Origin: Actinacidiphila guanduensis
GTDB lineage: Bacteria; Actinomycetota; Actinomycetes; Streptomycetales; Streptomycetaceae
Direction of reading: 5' to 3'
Length of the DNA stretch: 64,000 nt
NCBI RefSeq assembly: GCF_900103985.1
Contig: NZ_FNIE01000007.1
Span: 62,001 to 126,000 of the forward strand
Position numbers and translations under genes: made by a program. Within the stretch, counting starts at the first letter, position 1. Each line of letters starts with the position of its first letter. The notes under the pieces are model-generated. The model was not told where the DNA came from. It searched no databases and saw only the letters and a program-made list of their open reading frames with translations. This document shows positions 1 through 8,320 of the stretch, piece by piece.

Positions 1-318
1 GAGGGCCTGGGCGAGGGCGGCCGCCCCTCCGACGTGCAGCGCGCCCTCGCCGACAGCGGGGCCGTCCAGTGCGGCTTCTGCATCCCCGGCATGGCGATGA
101 CGGTGCACGACCTGCTGGAGGGCAACCACCGCCCCACCGACCTCGACGTCCGCCAGGCCCTCAGCGGCAACCTGTGCCGCTGCTCGGGCTACCGCGGGGT
201 GATCGAGGCGGTCCGCCAGGTCGTCGCCACCCGGGCGGCCGAGGACGAGGCGGCCGCCGACGACCACGCCCGGGTGCCGCAGCAGGGCGGGCCCGGCACG
301 CCGGGAGCCGCCGGATGA
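1..318 (+). CDS. [2Fe-2S]-binding subunit of a molybdenum hydroxylase (xanthine dehydrogenase family), C-terminal part
   Basis: Only the C-terminal ~105 codons are present; the gene starts before the window. The frame is open from base 1 and ends with TGA at 316-318. It shows the helical second [2Fe-2S] cluster domain of this family: a CGFC pair in CGFCIPGMAM, then a CRC pair in GNLCRCSGYRG. The plant-ferredoxin-like first cluster must lie upstream. The protein passes electrons from the molybdenum centre of the large subunit to a FAD subunit, whose gene is probably upstream too. The C-terminal tail is acidic then Gly/Pro-rich and unrelated to function. The large-subunit gene follows after 37 bp, so the two are very likely co-transcribed. 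The family is certain; the substrate (xanthine or an aldehyde) is not. Confidence 0.93.
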   Translation, partial: EGLGEGGRPSDVQRALADSGAVQCGFCIPGMAMTVHDLLEGNHRPTDLDVRQALSGNLCRCSGYRGVIEAVRQVVATRAAEDEAAADDHARVPQQGGPGTPGAAG

Positions 319-355
319 CCGCCGGACGGCCCGACTCGCCCGTGGGAGGCGCCCT

Positions 356-2659
356 GTGAGCATCATCGAAGGCCCCGGGCCGGTCGCCGACACCCTCGCC
401 GGCGCCTCCGCGCACGGCATCGGCGCCTCCGTGCCGCCGGCCGACGCGCTCGCCAAGACCCGCGGCACCTACCCGTACGCGGCCGACCTGTGGGCCGAGG
501 GCCTGCTGTGGGCGGCCGTGCTGCGCTCCCCGCACCCCAGCGCCCGGATCGTGCGCATCGACACCGCCGACGCGCGCGCCATGCCCGGCGTGCGGGCCGT
601 GATCACCCACGAGGACGTGCCCGGCGACGCCATGCACGGCCGGGGCGTCGCCGACCGGCCGGTCTTCGCCCAGGACGTCGTGCGCCACCACGGCGAGCCG
701 ATCGCCGCCGTCGCCGCCGACCACCCCGACACCGCCCGGCTGGCCGCCGCCGCGATCCTCGTGGAGTACGAGGTGCTGGACCCCGTCACCGACCCGGAGA
801 AGGCGTTCGCCGCCGAGCCGCTGCACCCCGACGGCAACCTGATCCGGCACATCCCGCTGAGCTTCGGCGACCCGGAGGCGGTCGGCGAGGTCGTGGTCGA
901 GGGCCTGTACCGGGTCGGCCGGCAGGACCCGGCGCCGATCGGCGCCGAGGCCGGGCTCGCGGTGCCGCGCCCGGACGGCGGCGTGGAGCTCTACATCGCC
1001 TCCACCGACCCGCACGCCGACCGCGACATCGCCGCCGCCTGCTTCGGCCTGGAGGCCGACCGGGTCAAGGTCGTCGTCACCGGGGTGCCCGGCGCCACCG
1101 GCGACCGCGAGGACTCCGGCGTCCAACTGCCGCTCGGGCTGCTGGCGCTGAAGACCGGCTGCCCGGTGAAGTTCGTCGCCACCCGCGAGGAGTCCTTCCT
1201 CGGCCACGCCCACCGCCACCCCACCCTGCTGCGCTACCGGCACCACGCCGACGCCGAGGGCCGGCTGGTGAAGGTGGAGGCGCAGATCCTGCTGGACGCC
1301 GGCGCCTACGCCGACGCCTCCTCCTCGGCGCTCGCCGCCGCGGTGGCCTTCGCCGCCGGCCCCTACGTGGTGCCGCACGTCTTCGTCGAGGGCTGGGCGG
1401 TGCGCACCAACAACCCGCCGTCCGGGCACGTGCGCGGCGAGGGCGCGATGCAGGTCTGCGCGGCCTACGAGGGCCAGATGGACAAGCTCGCCGCCAAGCT
1501 CGGCCTGGAGCCCGCCGAGGTCCGCATGCGCAACGTGCTGGCCACCGGCGACCTGCTGCCCACCGGCCAGACGGTGACCTGCCCGGCGCCGGTGGGCGAG
1601 CTGCTGAAGGCCGTGCGCGACGCCGACCTGCCGCCGCTGCCCGACGGCGAGGACGAGTCGCAGTGGCTGCTGCCCGGCGGCACCTCCGGCGCGGGCGAGC
1701 CCGGCGCGGTCCGCCGCGGGGTCGGCTACGCGCTCGGCATGGTGCACGTGCTCGGCGCCGAGGGCACCGACGAGGTGTCCACCGCGACCGTGCGCATCCA
1801 CGACGGGCGGGCCACCGTCATCTGCGCCGCGGTGGAGACCGGGCAGGGCTTCACCACGCTGGCCCGCCAGGTCGTCCAGGAGGTGCTGGGTGTGGAGGAC
1901 GTGCGGGTGCTGCCGGCCGACACCGACCAGCCGCCCGCCGGCCCCGCCGCCCGCGGCCGGCACACGTGGGTGAGCGCGGGCGCGGTGGAGCGGGCCGCGA
2001 AGATGGTCCGCACCCAGCTCCTCCAGCCGCTGGCCGCGAAGTTCGGCATGTCGGTGGAGCTGCTGTCCATCGCCGACGGCAAGATCACCTCCTACGACGG
2101 GGTGCTCTCCACCACCGTGGCCGAGACGCTCGACGGCAAGGAGCTGTGGGCGACCGCCCAGTGCCGCCCGCACCCCACCGACCGGCTCGACGAGAACGGG
2201 CAGGGCGACGCCTTCGTGGGCCTGGCGTTCTGCGCGATCCGCGCGGTGGTCGACGTCGACATCGAGCTGGGCTCGGTGCGGGCGGTGGAGCTGGCCGTCG
2301 CCCAGGACGTGGGCCGCGTGCTCAACCCGCGGCAACTGGCGGCCCGGATCGAGGCCGGTGTCACGCAAGGCCTGGGCATGGCGCTGATGGAGGACCTGCG
2401 GGCGCCGGGCGGGGTCGTCAAGCGGCCGAACTTCACCGGCTACCCGCTGCCGACCGCGCTGGACGCGCCCGACGTGCGGATCGTGAAGCTGGTCGAGGAG
2501 CGGGACGTGGTGGCCCCGTTCGGCGCCAAGGCGGTCTCGGCGGTGCCTGTGGTGACCGCGCCCGCCGCCGTCGCCGCGGCCGTGCGCGCGGCCACCGGGC
2601 GCCCGGTTAACCGGCTGCCGATCCGCCCCCAGGCCGCGATCGTCAAACCGCAGGTCTGA
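356..2659 (+). CDS. Molybdopterin-binding large subunit, xanthine dehydrogenase/aldehyde oxidase family
   Basis: 767 residues, starting at GTG 356 behind a GGGAGGC ribosome site (344-350). The N-terminal aldehyde oxidase/xanthine dehydrogenase a/b hammerhead domain (about residues 35-140, with the typical GVRAVITHEDVPG stretch) is followed by the molybdopterin-binding domain, which includes ETGQGFTTLARQ. The subunit would hydroxylate a purine or aldehyde at a molybdenum centre in the cytoplasm, working with the [2Fe-2S] subunit just upstream. Odd point: near the C terminus, where active members read KGVGE with the catalytic base Glu, this protein reads GAKAVSAVP (residues 723-731), so Ala729 occupies the Glu position. 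The enzyme may be inactive or use different chemistry. Family is certain; activity and substrate are open. Confidence 0.93.
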   Translation: MSIIEGPGPVADTLAGASAHGIGASVPPADALAKTRGTYPYAADLWAEGLLWAAVLRSPHPSARIVRIDTADARAMPGVRAVITHEDVPGDAMHGRGVADRPVFAQDVVRHHGEPIAAVAADHPDTARLAAAAILVEYEVLDPVTDPEKAFAAEPLHPDGNLIRHIPLSFGDPEAVGEVVVEGLYRVGRQDPAPIGAEAGLAVPRPDGGVELYIASTDPHADRDIAAACFGLEADRVKVVVTGVPGATGDREDSGVQLPLGLLALKTGCPVKFVATREESFLGHAHRHPTLLRYRHHADAEGRLVKVEAQILLDAGAYADASSSALAAAVAFAAGPYVVPHVFVEGWAVRTNNPPSGHVRGEGAMQVCAAYEGQMDKLAAKLGLEPAEVRMRNVLATGDLLPTGQTVTCPAPVGELLKAVRDADLPPLPDGEDESQWLLPGGTSGAGEPGAVRRGVGYALGMVHVLGAEGTDEVSTATVRIHDGRATVICAAVETGQGFTTLARQVVQEVLGVEDVRVLPADTDQPPAGPAARGRHTWVSAGAVERAAKMVRTQLLQPLAAKFGMSVELLSIADGKITSYDGVLSTTVAETLDGKELWATAQCRPHPTDRLDENGQGDAFVGLAFCAIRAVVDVDIELGSVRAVELAVAQDVGRVLNPRQLAARIEAGVTQGLGMALMEDLRAPGGVVKRPNFTGYPLPTALDAPDVRIVKLVEERDVVAPFGAKAVSAVPVVTAPAAVAAAVRAATGRPVNRLPIRPQAAIVKPQV

Positions 2660-2902
2660 GGACGGGCCCCAACGGCGGTCGCCCGCAGGGGCGTTCACGC
2701 GGGCAGAACGGACCGGCGCGGCGGGACACGGCGGTCGCGCCGCTGCGGTGCGACTGCGGGCCAGGCGCGCGAAGGGTGCCGAATCTGCGCCCGGGCCGCT
2801 GCCGCGCCACTGCGGACCCGGCGGGCCAACGGCGCCGAACCCCCGCCCGGCGGGCCGTCGCCGGCCCCGAATCCCCATGGGAGCCAGGTTCTTGACGCCT
2901 GC

Positions 2903-3628
2903 TCAGCCGCGCAGGCCGCGGGCGGTCTCCGCCAGGACGTGCATCGCCTGCTCCTGGAGGGTGCCGCCGAAGGTGACCCGGGTCGCGCCGAAGGCGCCCA
3001 GCTCACGCGGGGACGAACTGCCCGCCCGGCACAGGGCGTTGACCGGCAGCCCGGTCTGCTCGCGGAAGTCCGCGAGGAGTTCGGGCGGGGCGGTGATCGG
3101 GTAGAGGCAGTCCGCGCCCGCCTCGGCGTACAGGCGGCCGCGGGCGACGGCCTCGGCGAGCGTGCGATCGCCGCGCAGGAAGGTGTCCACCCGTGCGTTG
3201 AGGACGAGGTCGGCTCCCGCCGCGGCCCGTACCGCGGCGAGATAGTCGGCCTGTTCGTGCGGGTCGCGCAGCCGACGGGTGGCCGGGTCGGTGTCCTCCA
3301 GGTTGCAGCCGGCCACGCCCGCCGCCAGCAGCCGCTCCACCAACTCCGCGGCGGGCAGCCCGTATCCGGCCTCGACGTCGGCGGTCACGGGTACGTCCAC
3401 CGCGCGGGCGATCCGCGCGACGGCCGCGAACATCTCGGCGGGCGGGGTGCCTTGGCCGTCCTCGAAGCCGAGCGCGGCCGAGACGCCGGCGCTCGGCGTG
3501 GCCAGCGCCTCGAACCCGGCGTCGGCGAACACCCGGGCGGAGGCGGCGTCCCAGGGGCCGGGCAGCACCAGCGGGTCGCCGGCCGCGCGGCCGTGGTGCA
3601 GCGCCCGCAGCGCCGCCGCCCCGCTCAC
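2903..3628 (-). CDS. Isocitrate lyase/phosphoenolpyruvate mutase family protein
   Basis: About 241 residues from GTG at 3628. The frame stays open further upstream, but that stretch is a Gly/Arg-rich non-conserved sequence, so I place the start at VSGAAALRALHHG. It is a TIM-barrel of the PEP mutase/isocitrate lyase superfamily: LVLPGPWDAASARVFADAGFEALATPSAG at the first strands, then VTADVEAGYG with the Mg-binding acidic residues, and NARVDTF. These proteins make or break C-C or P-C bonds next to a carboxylate. The KKCGH motif of true isocitrate lyases is absent, so this belongs to the short lyase-like group (oxaloacetate decarboxylase, carboxyphosphonoenolpyruvate-mutase-like). It stands alone, convergent with the molybdenum hydroxylase operon. 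Exact reaction unknown. Confidence 0.88.
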   Translation of the reverse strand: MSGAAALRALHHGRAAGDPLVLPGPWDAASARVFADAGFEALATPSAGVSAALGFEDGQGTPPAEMFAAVARIARAVDVPVTADVEAGYGLPAAELVERLLAAGVAGCNLEDTDPATRRLRDPHEQADYLAAVRAAAGADLVLNARVDTFLRGDRTLAEAVARGRLYAEAGADCLYPITAPPELLADFREQTGLPVNALCRAGSSSPRELGAFGATRVTFGGTLQEQAMHVLAETARGLRG

Positions 3629-3945
3629 GCCGCCACCGCCGGGCCGCGCCCCGCCGCCGGTTCCTGACTCCTGCGGCCCCGCCCGGGGGCCTGTCCTCGC
3701 AGCATCATGGCCCCGACCGTACGGCCTGGCCGCCCTCCTCGTGCGGACCACTGGGGCACCCGTTCCGTGGGCCACTTCGCGGGGCACGAGGTGCCCGCGG
3801 GGCCGCGGCCAGGGGGAACCGTGCCCGCGGCCGCGGGCGTCTTCCGGGGCGGCGCGCGCCTGGTTGCTAAAGTGCGCGGGTTCGGGCGCAGCCGGGTGCC
3901 CGGGCGGCAGGGCAGTGACGCGCGCAGCGCGGGATGGGGGCCAGG
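3629..3945. other. Intergenic region between divergent genes (317 bp)
   Basis: This stretch separates the PEP-mutase-like gene (minus strand) from the SPFH gene (plus strand). It has no convincing gene. A candidate plus-strand promoter is visible: TTCCGG at 3842-3847 and TAAAGT at 3866-3871, 18 bp apart, about 75 bp before the SPFH start. I see no strong hairpin or repeat. Confidence 0.5.
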
Positions 3946-5082
3946 GTGGGTCTGTTCGACGCGATCCGCGGCGAGTTCATCGACATCATCGAGTGGACCG
4001 ACAGCAGCCGGGACACGATCGTGTGGCGCTTCCCGCGGCACGACAACGAGATCAAGATGGGCGCGAAGCTGATCGTCCGCGAGTCCCAGACGGCCGTGTT
4101 CGTCAACGAGGGCCAGATCGCCGACGTCTACACCCCCGGCACCTACACCCTGCAGACGCAGAACATGCCGATCCTGTCCACGCTGAAGGGCTGGAAGTAC
4201 GGCTTCGACTCGCCCTTCAAGGCCGAGGTCTATTTCGTCACCACCCGGCAGTTCACCGACATGAAGTGGGGCACCGCGAACCCGGTGATCGTCCGGGACG
4301 CGGAGTTCGGCATGGTGCGGCTGCGTGCTTTCGGCACCTTCGCCGCCAAGGTGGTCGACGCCGCCGCGCTGCTGCGCGAACTGGCCGGCACCGACCCGCA
4401 GTTCCGCACCGAGGAGGTGCAGGAGTACCTGCGGCAGCTGGTCGTCTCCAAGCTGTCGACGGCCCTGGCCACCGCCGGGGTGCCGATGCTGGACCTGGCC
4501 GGGCAGCAGGAGCTGCTGGGCACGCGGCTGGCGGGCGCGATCAGCCAGGAGCTCGCCCCGGTCGGCATCAGCCTGCCGAAGTTCGTGATCGAGAACATCT
4601 CGCTGCCGCCGGAGGTCGAGCAGGCGATCGACACCCGCTCCCGGATGGGCATCGCCGGAAACCTCGACCAGTACACGCAGTTCCAGGCGGCCGACGCGAT
4701 CGGGGACGCGGCCCGCAACCCGGGCGGCGCCGGCGAGGGCATCGGGCTCGGTGTGGGGATGGCGATGGGGCAGCGGATCGCGGCCGGGCTCACCCCGCAG
4801 GCGCCCGCGGCCCCGGCGGCCGCTCCCGCTCCTGCCCCCGCTCCTGCCGTGGCCACCCCGCCGCCGCTGCCGCAGCCCGCCCAGTGGTTCGTCGGCATCG
4901 GCGGCACCCAGCAGGGCCCCTACGACGCGGCCGCGCTGGCCGGCCTGGCCGGCGCCGGCTCGCTGACCCGCGAGACGCTGGTGTGGAAGGACGGGATGGC
5001 GGCCTGGCAGCCGGCCGCCCAAGTGCCGGACCTCGGCGGGCTCTTCGCCGCCGTGCCGCCGCCGCTGCCGCCGCAGGCCTGA
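3946..5082 (+). CDS. SPFH-domain protein with C-terminal GYF-like domain
   Basis: 378 residues from GTG 3946 (GLFDAIRGEFIDIIEW, the usual beginning of the family). An in-frame ATG at 3934 is possible, but GGGGGCCAGG in front of 3946 looks like its ribosome site. The N-terminal ~280 residues are the SPFH/Band-7-like fold of the YdjI type ('virion core' SPFH), including RHDNEIKMGAKLIVRESQ. A Pro/Ala linker (about 285-315) leads to a GYF_2/DUF4339 module with WFVGIGGTQQGPYD and TLVWKDGMAAWQPA. SPFH proteins build oligomeric scaffolds at membranes; GYF-like modules bind peptides. The next gene, 18 bp downstream, encodes a zinc-ribbon membrane protein, and the two probably act together in envelope maintenance. 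That role is inferred from the YdjG/YdjI genes near pspA in Bacillus. Confidence 0.88.
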   Translation: MGLFDAIRGEFIDIIEWTDSSRDTIVWRFPRHDNEIKMGAKLIVRESQTAVFVNEGQIADVYTPGTYTLQTQNMPILSTLKGWKYGFDSPFKAEVYFVTTRQFTDMKWGTANPVIVRDAEFGMVRLRAFGTFAAKVVDAAALLRELAGTDPQFRTEEVQEYLRQLVVSKLSTALATAGVPMLDLAGQQELLGTRLAGAISQELAPVGISLPKFVIENISLPPEVEQAIDTRSRMGIAGNLDQYTQFQAADAIGDAARNPGGAGEGIGLGVGMAMGQRIAAGLTPQAPAAPAAAPAPAPAPAVATPPPLPQPAQWFVGIGGTQQGPYDAAALAGLAGAGSLTRETLVWKDGMAAWQPAAQVPDLGGLFAAVPPPLPPQA

Positions 5083-5100
5083 GGCGGGGAGAGCAGACCC

Positions 5101-6243
5101 ATGAGCACACAGGAGCGCGGAGCCGACGGCTTCGCGGCGGGCGCCGGCTTCCCCGGCGCGGACGCGGGCGGGCAGTCCTACCCGTGCGAGGCGTGCGGGG
5201 CGACGGTGGAGTTCGCACCCGGCGCCGACGCCCTCAAGTGCCCTTACTGCGGCCACGAGCAGGCGGTTGCCGCGGTGCCGCGGCAGGTGCGCGAGCACCC
5301 GATCGAGGAGCTGGCGGCGCTGCCGGCCAAGCCGCGCGCCACCGCGCTCGGCGCCGCCCGCGCCTTCGTCTGCCCCGGCTGCGGCGCCCGCACCGAGACC
5401 GACGACCTGTCGGCCCGCTGCCAGTTCTGCGCCACCGCGCTGGTCGCCGACCCCGAGCTGACCGAGCGGGTCGTCCCCGAGGCGGTCGTGCCCTTCGGCC
5501 TGGACCGCCGGGCGGCCCGCGAGAAGCTGGGGGAGTGGACGTCCTCGCGCTGGTTCGCCCCCGGCAGCCTGAAGAAGGTCACCGAGGCGGAGACGTTCAA
5601 GGGCAGCTACCTGCCGCACTGGACGTACGACGCCGCCACCACCTCGCACTACGAGGGCCAGCGCGGCGAGTACTACTACACCACCGAGACCTACACCGCG
5701 ACCGAGAACGGCGAGCAGGTCACCAGGACCCGGCAGGTGCGGCACACCCGCTGGCACCACGTCTCGGGCACCGTGGCCCGCGGCTTCGACGACATCCTGG
5801 TCGCCGGCACCGGCCACGTCGCCGCCGCGCAGCTGGACAAGCTCACCCCCTGGCCACTGGAGGAGGCCCGCCCCTACCAGGCGGAATACCTCGCGGGCTT
5901 CCAGACCGTGCGCTACGACGTCGAGCCCGAGCAGGGGCTGGAGACGGCGAAGCAGCGCATGGCCGAGGTGATCGAGGGCGACTGCCGCGCGGACATCGGC
6001 GGCGACGAGCAGCGCGTCACCTCGGTGGACACGCGGTACGACGACGTGACGTACAAGCTGGTGCTGCTGCCCGTGTGGTTCCTGACCTACCTGCACGCCG
6101 GGCGCTCCTGGCAGGTGATGGTGAACGCCCGCACCGGCGAGGTGATCGGCGAGCGCCCCTACAGCGCGGCGAAGATCACCGCGGCGGTCGTGCTGGCGCT
6201 GGCGGTGATCGCGGCGGTCGTCGCGGCGGTCGCCCTGAAGTGA
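5101..6243 (+). CDS. Zinc-ribbon protein with C-terminal membrane anchor
   Basis: 380 residues. Two rubredoxin/TFIIB-like zinc ribbons sit in the N-terminal half: CEACG...CPYCG (about residues 25-48) and CPGCG...CQFC (about 92-115). A middle part is rich in Tyr/Thr (GEYYYTTETYTATENG), and a single hydrophobic helix at the extreme C terminus (ITAAVVLALAVIAAVVAAVAL) would anchor it to the membrane with the bulk of the protein in the cytoplasm. Homologues in many bacteria sit beside SPFH proteins, as here (18 bp after the SPFH gene). No enzymatic motif is evident. A perfect 16-bp hairpin just downstream probably ends this two-gene operon. Confidence 0.85.
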   Translation: MSTQERGADGFAAGAGFPGADAGGQSYPCEACGATVEFAPGADALKCPYCGHEQAVAAVPRQVREHPIEELAALPAKPRATALGAARAFVCPGCGARTETDDLSARCQFCATALVADPELTERVVPEAVVPFGLDRRAAREKLGEWTSSRWFAPGSLKKVTEAETFKGSYLPHWTYDAATTSHYEGQRGEYYYTTETYTATENGEQVTRTRQVRHTRWHHVSGTVARGFDDILVAGTGHVAAAQLDKLTPWPLEEARPYQAEYLAGFQTVRYDVEPEQGLETAKQRMAEVIEGDCRADIGGDEQRVTSVDTRYDDVTYKLVLLPVWFLTYLHAGRSWQVMVNARTGEVIGERPYSAAKITAAVVLALAVIAAVVAAVALK

Positions 6244-6267
6244 GGCGGCGGGAGCCGCGCGGACGAG

Positions 6268-6304
6268 CGCCGGGCCGGCACCCTTCGCGGGTGCCGGCCC
6301 GGCG
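6268..6304. terminator. Perfect 16-bp hairpin terminator
   Basis: The arms 6268-6283 and 6289-6304 are perfectly complementary around the loop TTCGC. It sits 25 bp after the stop of the zinc-ribbon gene and 9 bp from the 3' end of the converging tRNA-Cys gene, so it could stop transcription from both sides. There is only a weak T-rich tail, as is usual for high-GC actinobacteria. Confidence 0.8.
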
Positions 6305-6312
6305 TCCTTGTG

Positions 6313-6383
6313 AGGCCGCGACCGGATTCGAACCGGCGTGGCTCGCTTTGCAGACGAGTCCCTGACCACTCGGGCACACGGCC
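6313..6383 (-). tRNA. tRNA-Cys (anticodon GCA)
   Basis: Read on the minus strand the gene is 71 nt. The acceptor stem GGCCGTG pairs with CGCGGCC (one G-U), the D arm closes with CCC/GGG, the anticodon arm is CTCGT-CTGCAAA-GCGAG with anticodon GCA, and the T arm is GCCGG-TTCGAAT-CCGGT. The discriminator base is U, as expected for tRNA-Cys. CCA is not encoded. No integrase gene or duplicated tRNA end lies next to it, so there is no sign of a mobile element using this tRNA as attachment site. Confidence 0.96.
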
Positions 6384-6586
6384 GTGTGCTTGTTCCGCCT
6401 CCGACGATGGCGGGCGCCCCGGGTGCGGGTCAACACGATGGGGCGCCCTGCAATGCGACTGCCACACCCCGTTCACGCTCGGCCCGCCCGCCCCCGGCCC
6501 GCACCGCGAGCCCGGCGGTGGGCCCAGGCCGAGCGGACCAGGGAGAACGGGCCCACCGGCAGGGGGCAGAGCGGCCCTTCACCCCT

Positions 6587-6592
6587 TACGCT
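6587..6592 (+). promoter_or_regulatory. -10 box of a probable leaderless promoter (MFS gene)
   Basis: TACGCT lies six bases before the ATG at 6599, which is where transcription would start. This TANNNT-6/7 nt-ATG layout recurs upstream of at least five other genes in the window. I see no clear -35 element. Confidence 0.5.
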
Positions 6593-6598
6593 GGCCGG

Positions 6599-8128
6599 AT
6601 GGCTGTGGCGGGAGGGCGCGGACGGCGCCGTGCGGGTGGGGCGGAAGCGGCGGCTGAAGTGGCGGCGGCCGCGCAGGGCGCGGACATGTGCGAGGGGCTG
6701 CGCGAGGGGCCGGACGGCGGGCCGGGCGGGCCCGCGGACGGCGCCCCGGGCCCGGGGGAGGCGGGCGGGGTGCTCGCCCGGCCGTACCGGGCGCTCACCC
6801 TCGGCATCGTCTCCGTCGTGCTGATGATCGCCTTCGAGGCGACCGCCACCGGCACCGCGATGCCCGTCGCCGCCCGGGACCTGCACGGCCTGGGCCTGTA
6901 CGCCTTCGCGTTCTCCGGCTACTTCACCACCTCGCTGCTCGCCATGGTGGTCAGCGGCCAGTGGTGCGACCGCGCGGGACCGCTCCCGCCGCTGACCGCG
7001 GGCATCGCCGGCTTCGCGGCCGGCCTCGCGGTCAGCGGCACCGCCTCCTCGATGGCCGTCTTCGTGCTCGGGCGGGCCGTTCAGGGGCTGGGCGGCGGGC
7101 TGGTGATCGTCGCGCTCTACGTGGTCGTCGGCCGGGCCTACCCCGAGCGGCTGCGGCCCGCGGTGATGGCCGCCTTCTCCGCGTCCTGGGTGGTTCCCGC
7201 CCTGGTGGGCCCGCTGATCTCCGGCGCGGTCTCCGAACACCTCGGCTGGCGCTGGGTGTTCCTGTCCATCCCGGTCCTGGTGCTGCTGCCGGTGGCGGTG
7301 ATGCTGCCCGCGCTGCGGCGCACCGCGACCGGCCGCACGCAGGAGCCGGCCGCCGCCGACCGGCGCCGGATCTGGCTGGCCGCCGCGCTCGCCGCCGGGG
7401 CCGCGCTGCTGCAGTACGCGGGCCAGGACCTGCGGCCGCGCTCGATCGCCCCCGCCGTGGCGGGAGCGGCGCTGCTGGTGCCGGCCGCGCTGCGGCTGCT
7501 GCCGCGCGGCACCTTCCGCGCGGCCCGCGGGCTGCCGACGGTGGTGCTCATGCGCGGGATCGCGGCGGGCTCCTTCATCGCCGCGGAGAGCTTCATCCCG
7601 CTGATGCTCGTCACCCAGCGGGGCCTGTCGCCCACCCTGGCCGGGCTCTCCCTCTCCGGGGGCGGCATGACGTGGGCGCTGGGCTCCTGGCTGCAGGCCC
7701 GGCCGCGGCTGGCACCGGTGCGCGAACGCCTGGTCCAGGCGGGTATGGCGCTCACCACGGTGGCGATCGGCACGGTGCCGCTGGTGCTGCTCCACCAGGT
7801 GCCCGCGTGGACCGTGGCGGTGTCCTGGTGCGTCGGCGGCACCGGCATGGGCCTGGCGATCTCCGCGCTCAGTGTGCTCCTGCTGCGGCTGTCCCCGGCC
7901 GAGGAGGCGGGCACCAACTCCGCCGCCCTCCAGGTCAGCGACGCCCTGTCCAACGTCGTCCTGGTCGGCGCGGCCGGCACCGTCTTCACCGCCCTGGGCG
8001 GCGGCTCCACCACCGCCACCACGGCCTCCCCGTCCCACCCCGCCGCCTTCGCCGCCGTCTTCCTCCCCGCCGCCGCCATAGCCCTCCTCGGCGCCACCAC
8101 GGCCCCCCGCCTGCGCGTCGCCAAGTGA
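6599..8128 (+). CDS. MFS transporter
   Basis: 509 residues from ATG 6599; an alternative ATG at 6686 would give 480. I prefer 6599 because of the -10-like TACGCT right before it, although the first ~50 residues are poorly structured. The rest is a major-facilitator polytopic membrane protein: about a dozen hydrophobic helices, with GLGLYAFAFSGYFTTSLLAMVVSGQWCDRAGP resembling the MFS helix 2/3 loop (motif A region) and FVLGRAVQGLGGGLVIVALYVVVGRAYP typical of drug:H+ antiporter subfamily members. It probably exports a small molecule with proton counter-flow. No regulator is adjacent. Substrate unknown. Confidence 0.88.
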   Translation: MAVAGGRGRRRAGGAEAAAEVAAAAQGADMCEGLREGPDGGPGGPADGAPGPGEAGGVLARPYRALTLGIVSVVLMIAFEATATGTAMPVAARDLHGLGLYAFAFSGYFTTSLLAMVVSGQWCDRAGPLPPLTAGIAGFAAGLAVSGTASSMAVFVLGRAVQGLGGGLVIVALYVVVGRAYPERLRPAVMAAFSASWVVPALVGPLISGAVSEHLGWRWVFLSIPVLVLLPVAVMLPALRRTATGRTQEPAAADRRRIWLAAALAAGAALLQYAGQDLRPRSIAPAVAGAALLVPAALRLLPRGTFRAARGLPTVVLMRGIAAGSFIAAESFIPLMLVTQRGLSPTLAGLSLSGGGMTWALGSWLQARPRLAPVRERLVQAGMALTTVAIGTVPLVLLHQVPAWTVAVSWCVGGTGMGLAISALSVLLLRLSPAEEAGTNSAALQVSDALSNVVLVGAAGTVFTALGGGSTTATTASPSHPAAFAAVFLPAAAIALLGATTAPRLRVAK

Positions 8129-8236
8129 GGGCGTCCTGAGTGGGCCCCTCAACGCCCCTGCCGGCGCCCCGTTGTGAGCTGGGTCGCAGCCGGGCCCCGA
8201 GCGGGGCGTCGGCGCGGGGGGTGGCCGGGGGGCCGG

Positions 8237-8242
8237 TAGGCT
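8237..8242 (+). promoter_or_regulatory. Candidate -10 box for the helicase gene
   Basis: TAGGCT matches the actinobacterial TANNNT -10 consensus. Transcription starting ~7 bp downstream would give a leader of about 70 nt before the helicase ATG at 8321. No clear -35 box is visible. Confidence 0.4.
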
Positions 8243-8320
8243 GAGGCGGTTTTCGTACCGAACCGAGAAGCGGCGGGGCCCGGCGAAGCAGCGGCGCCGC
8301 CGTACGCCGACCGACCCCGT

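Noticed and set aside
161..2878. A 905-codon open frame on the minus strand opposite the molybdenum hydroxylase
   Set aside because: Composition is His/Gly/Arg/Val-rich without domain motifs, and it lies wholly antisense to a gene with clear family sequence. It is a high-GC third-position artefact.
3625..6369. A 914-codon minus-strand open frame over the SPFH and zinc-ribbon genes
   Set aside because: It also overlaps the tRNA-Cys gene and its terminator, and has low-complexity composition. Shadow frame.
6313..6383. tRNA genes as attachment sites of integrated elements
   Set aside because: None of the three tRNA genes has an adjacent integrase or a direct repeat of its 3' end, and gene content on both sides is core metabolism.
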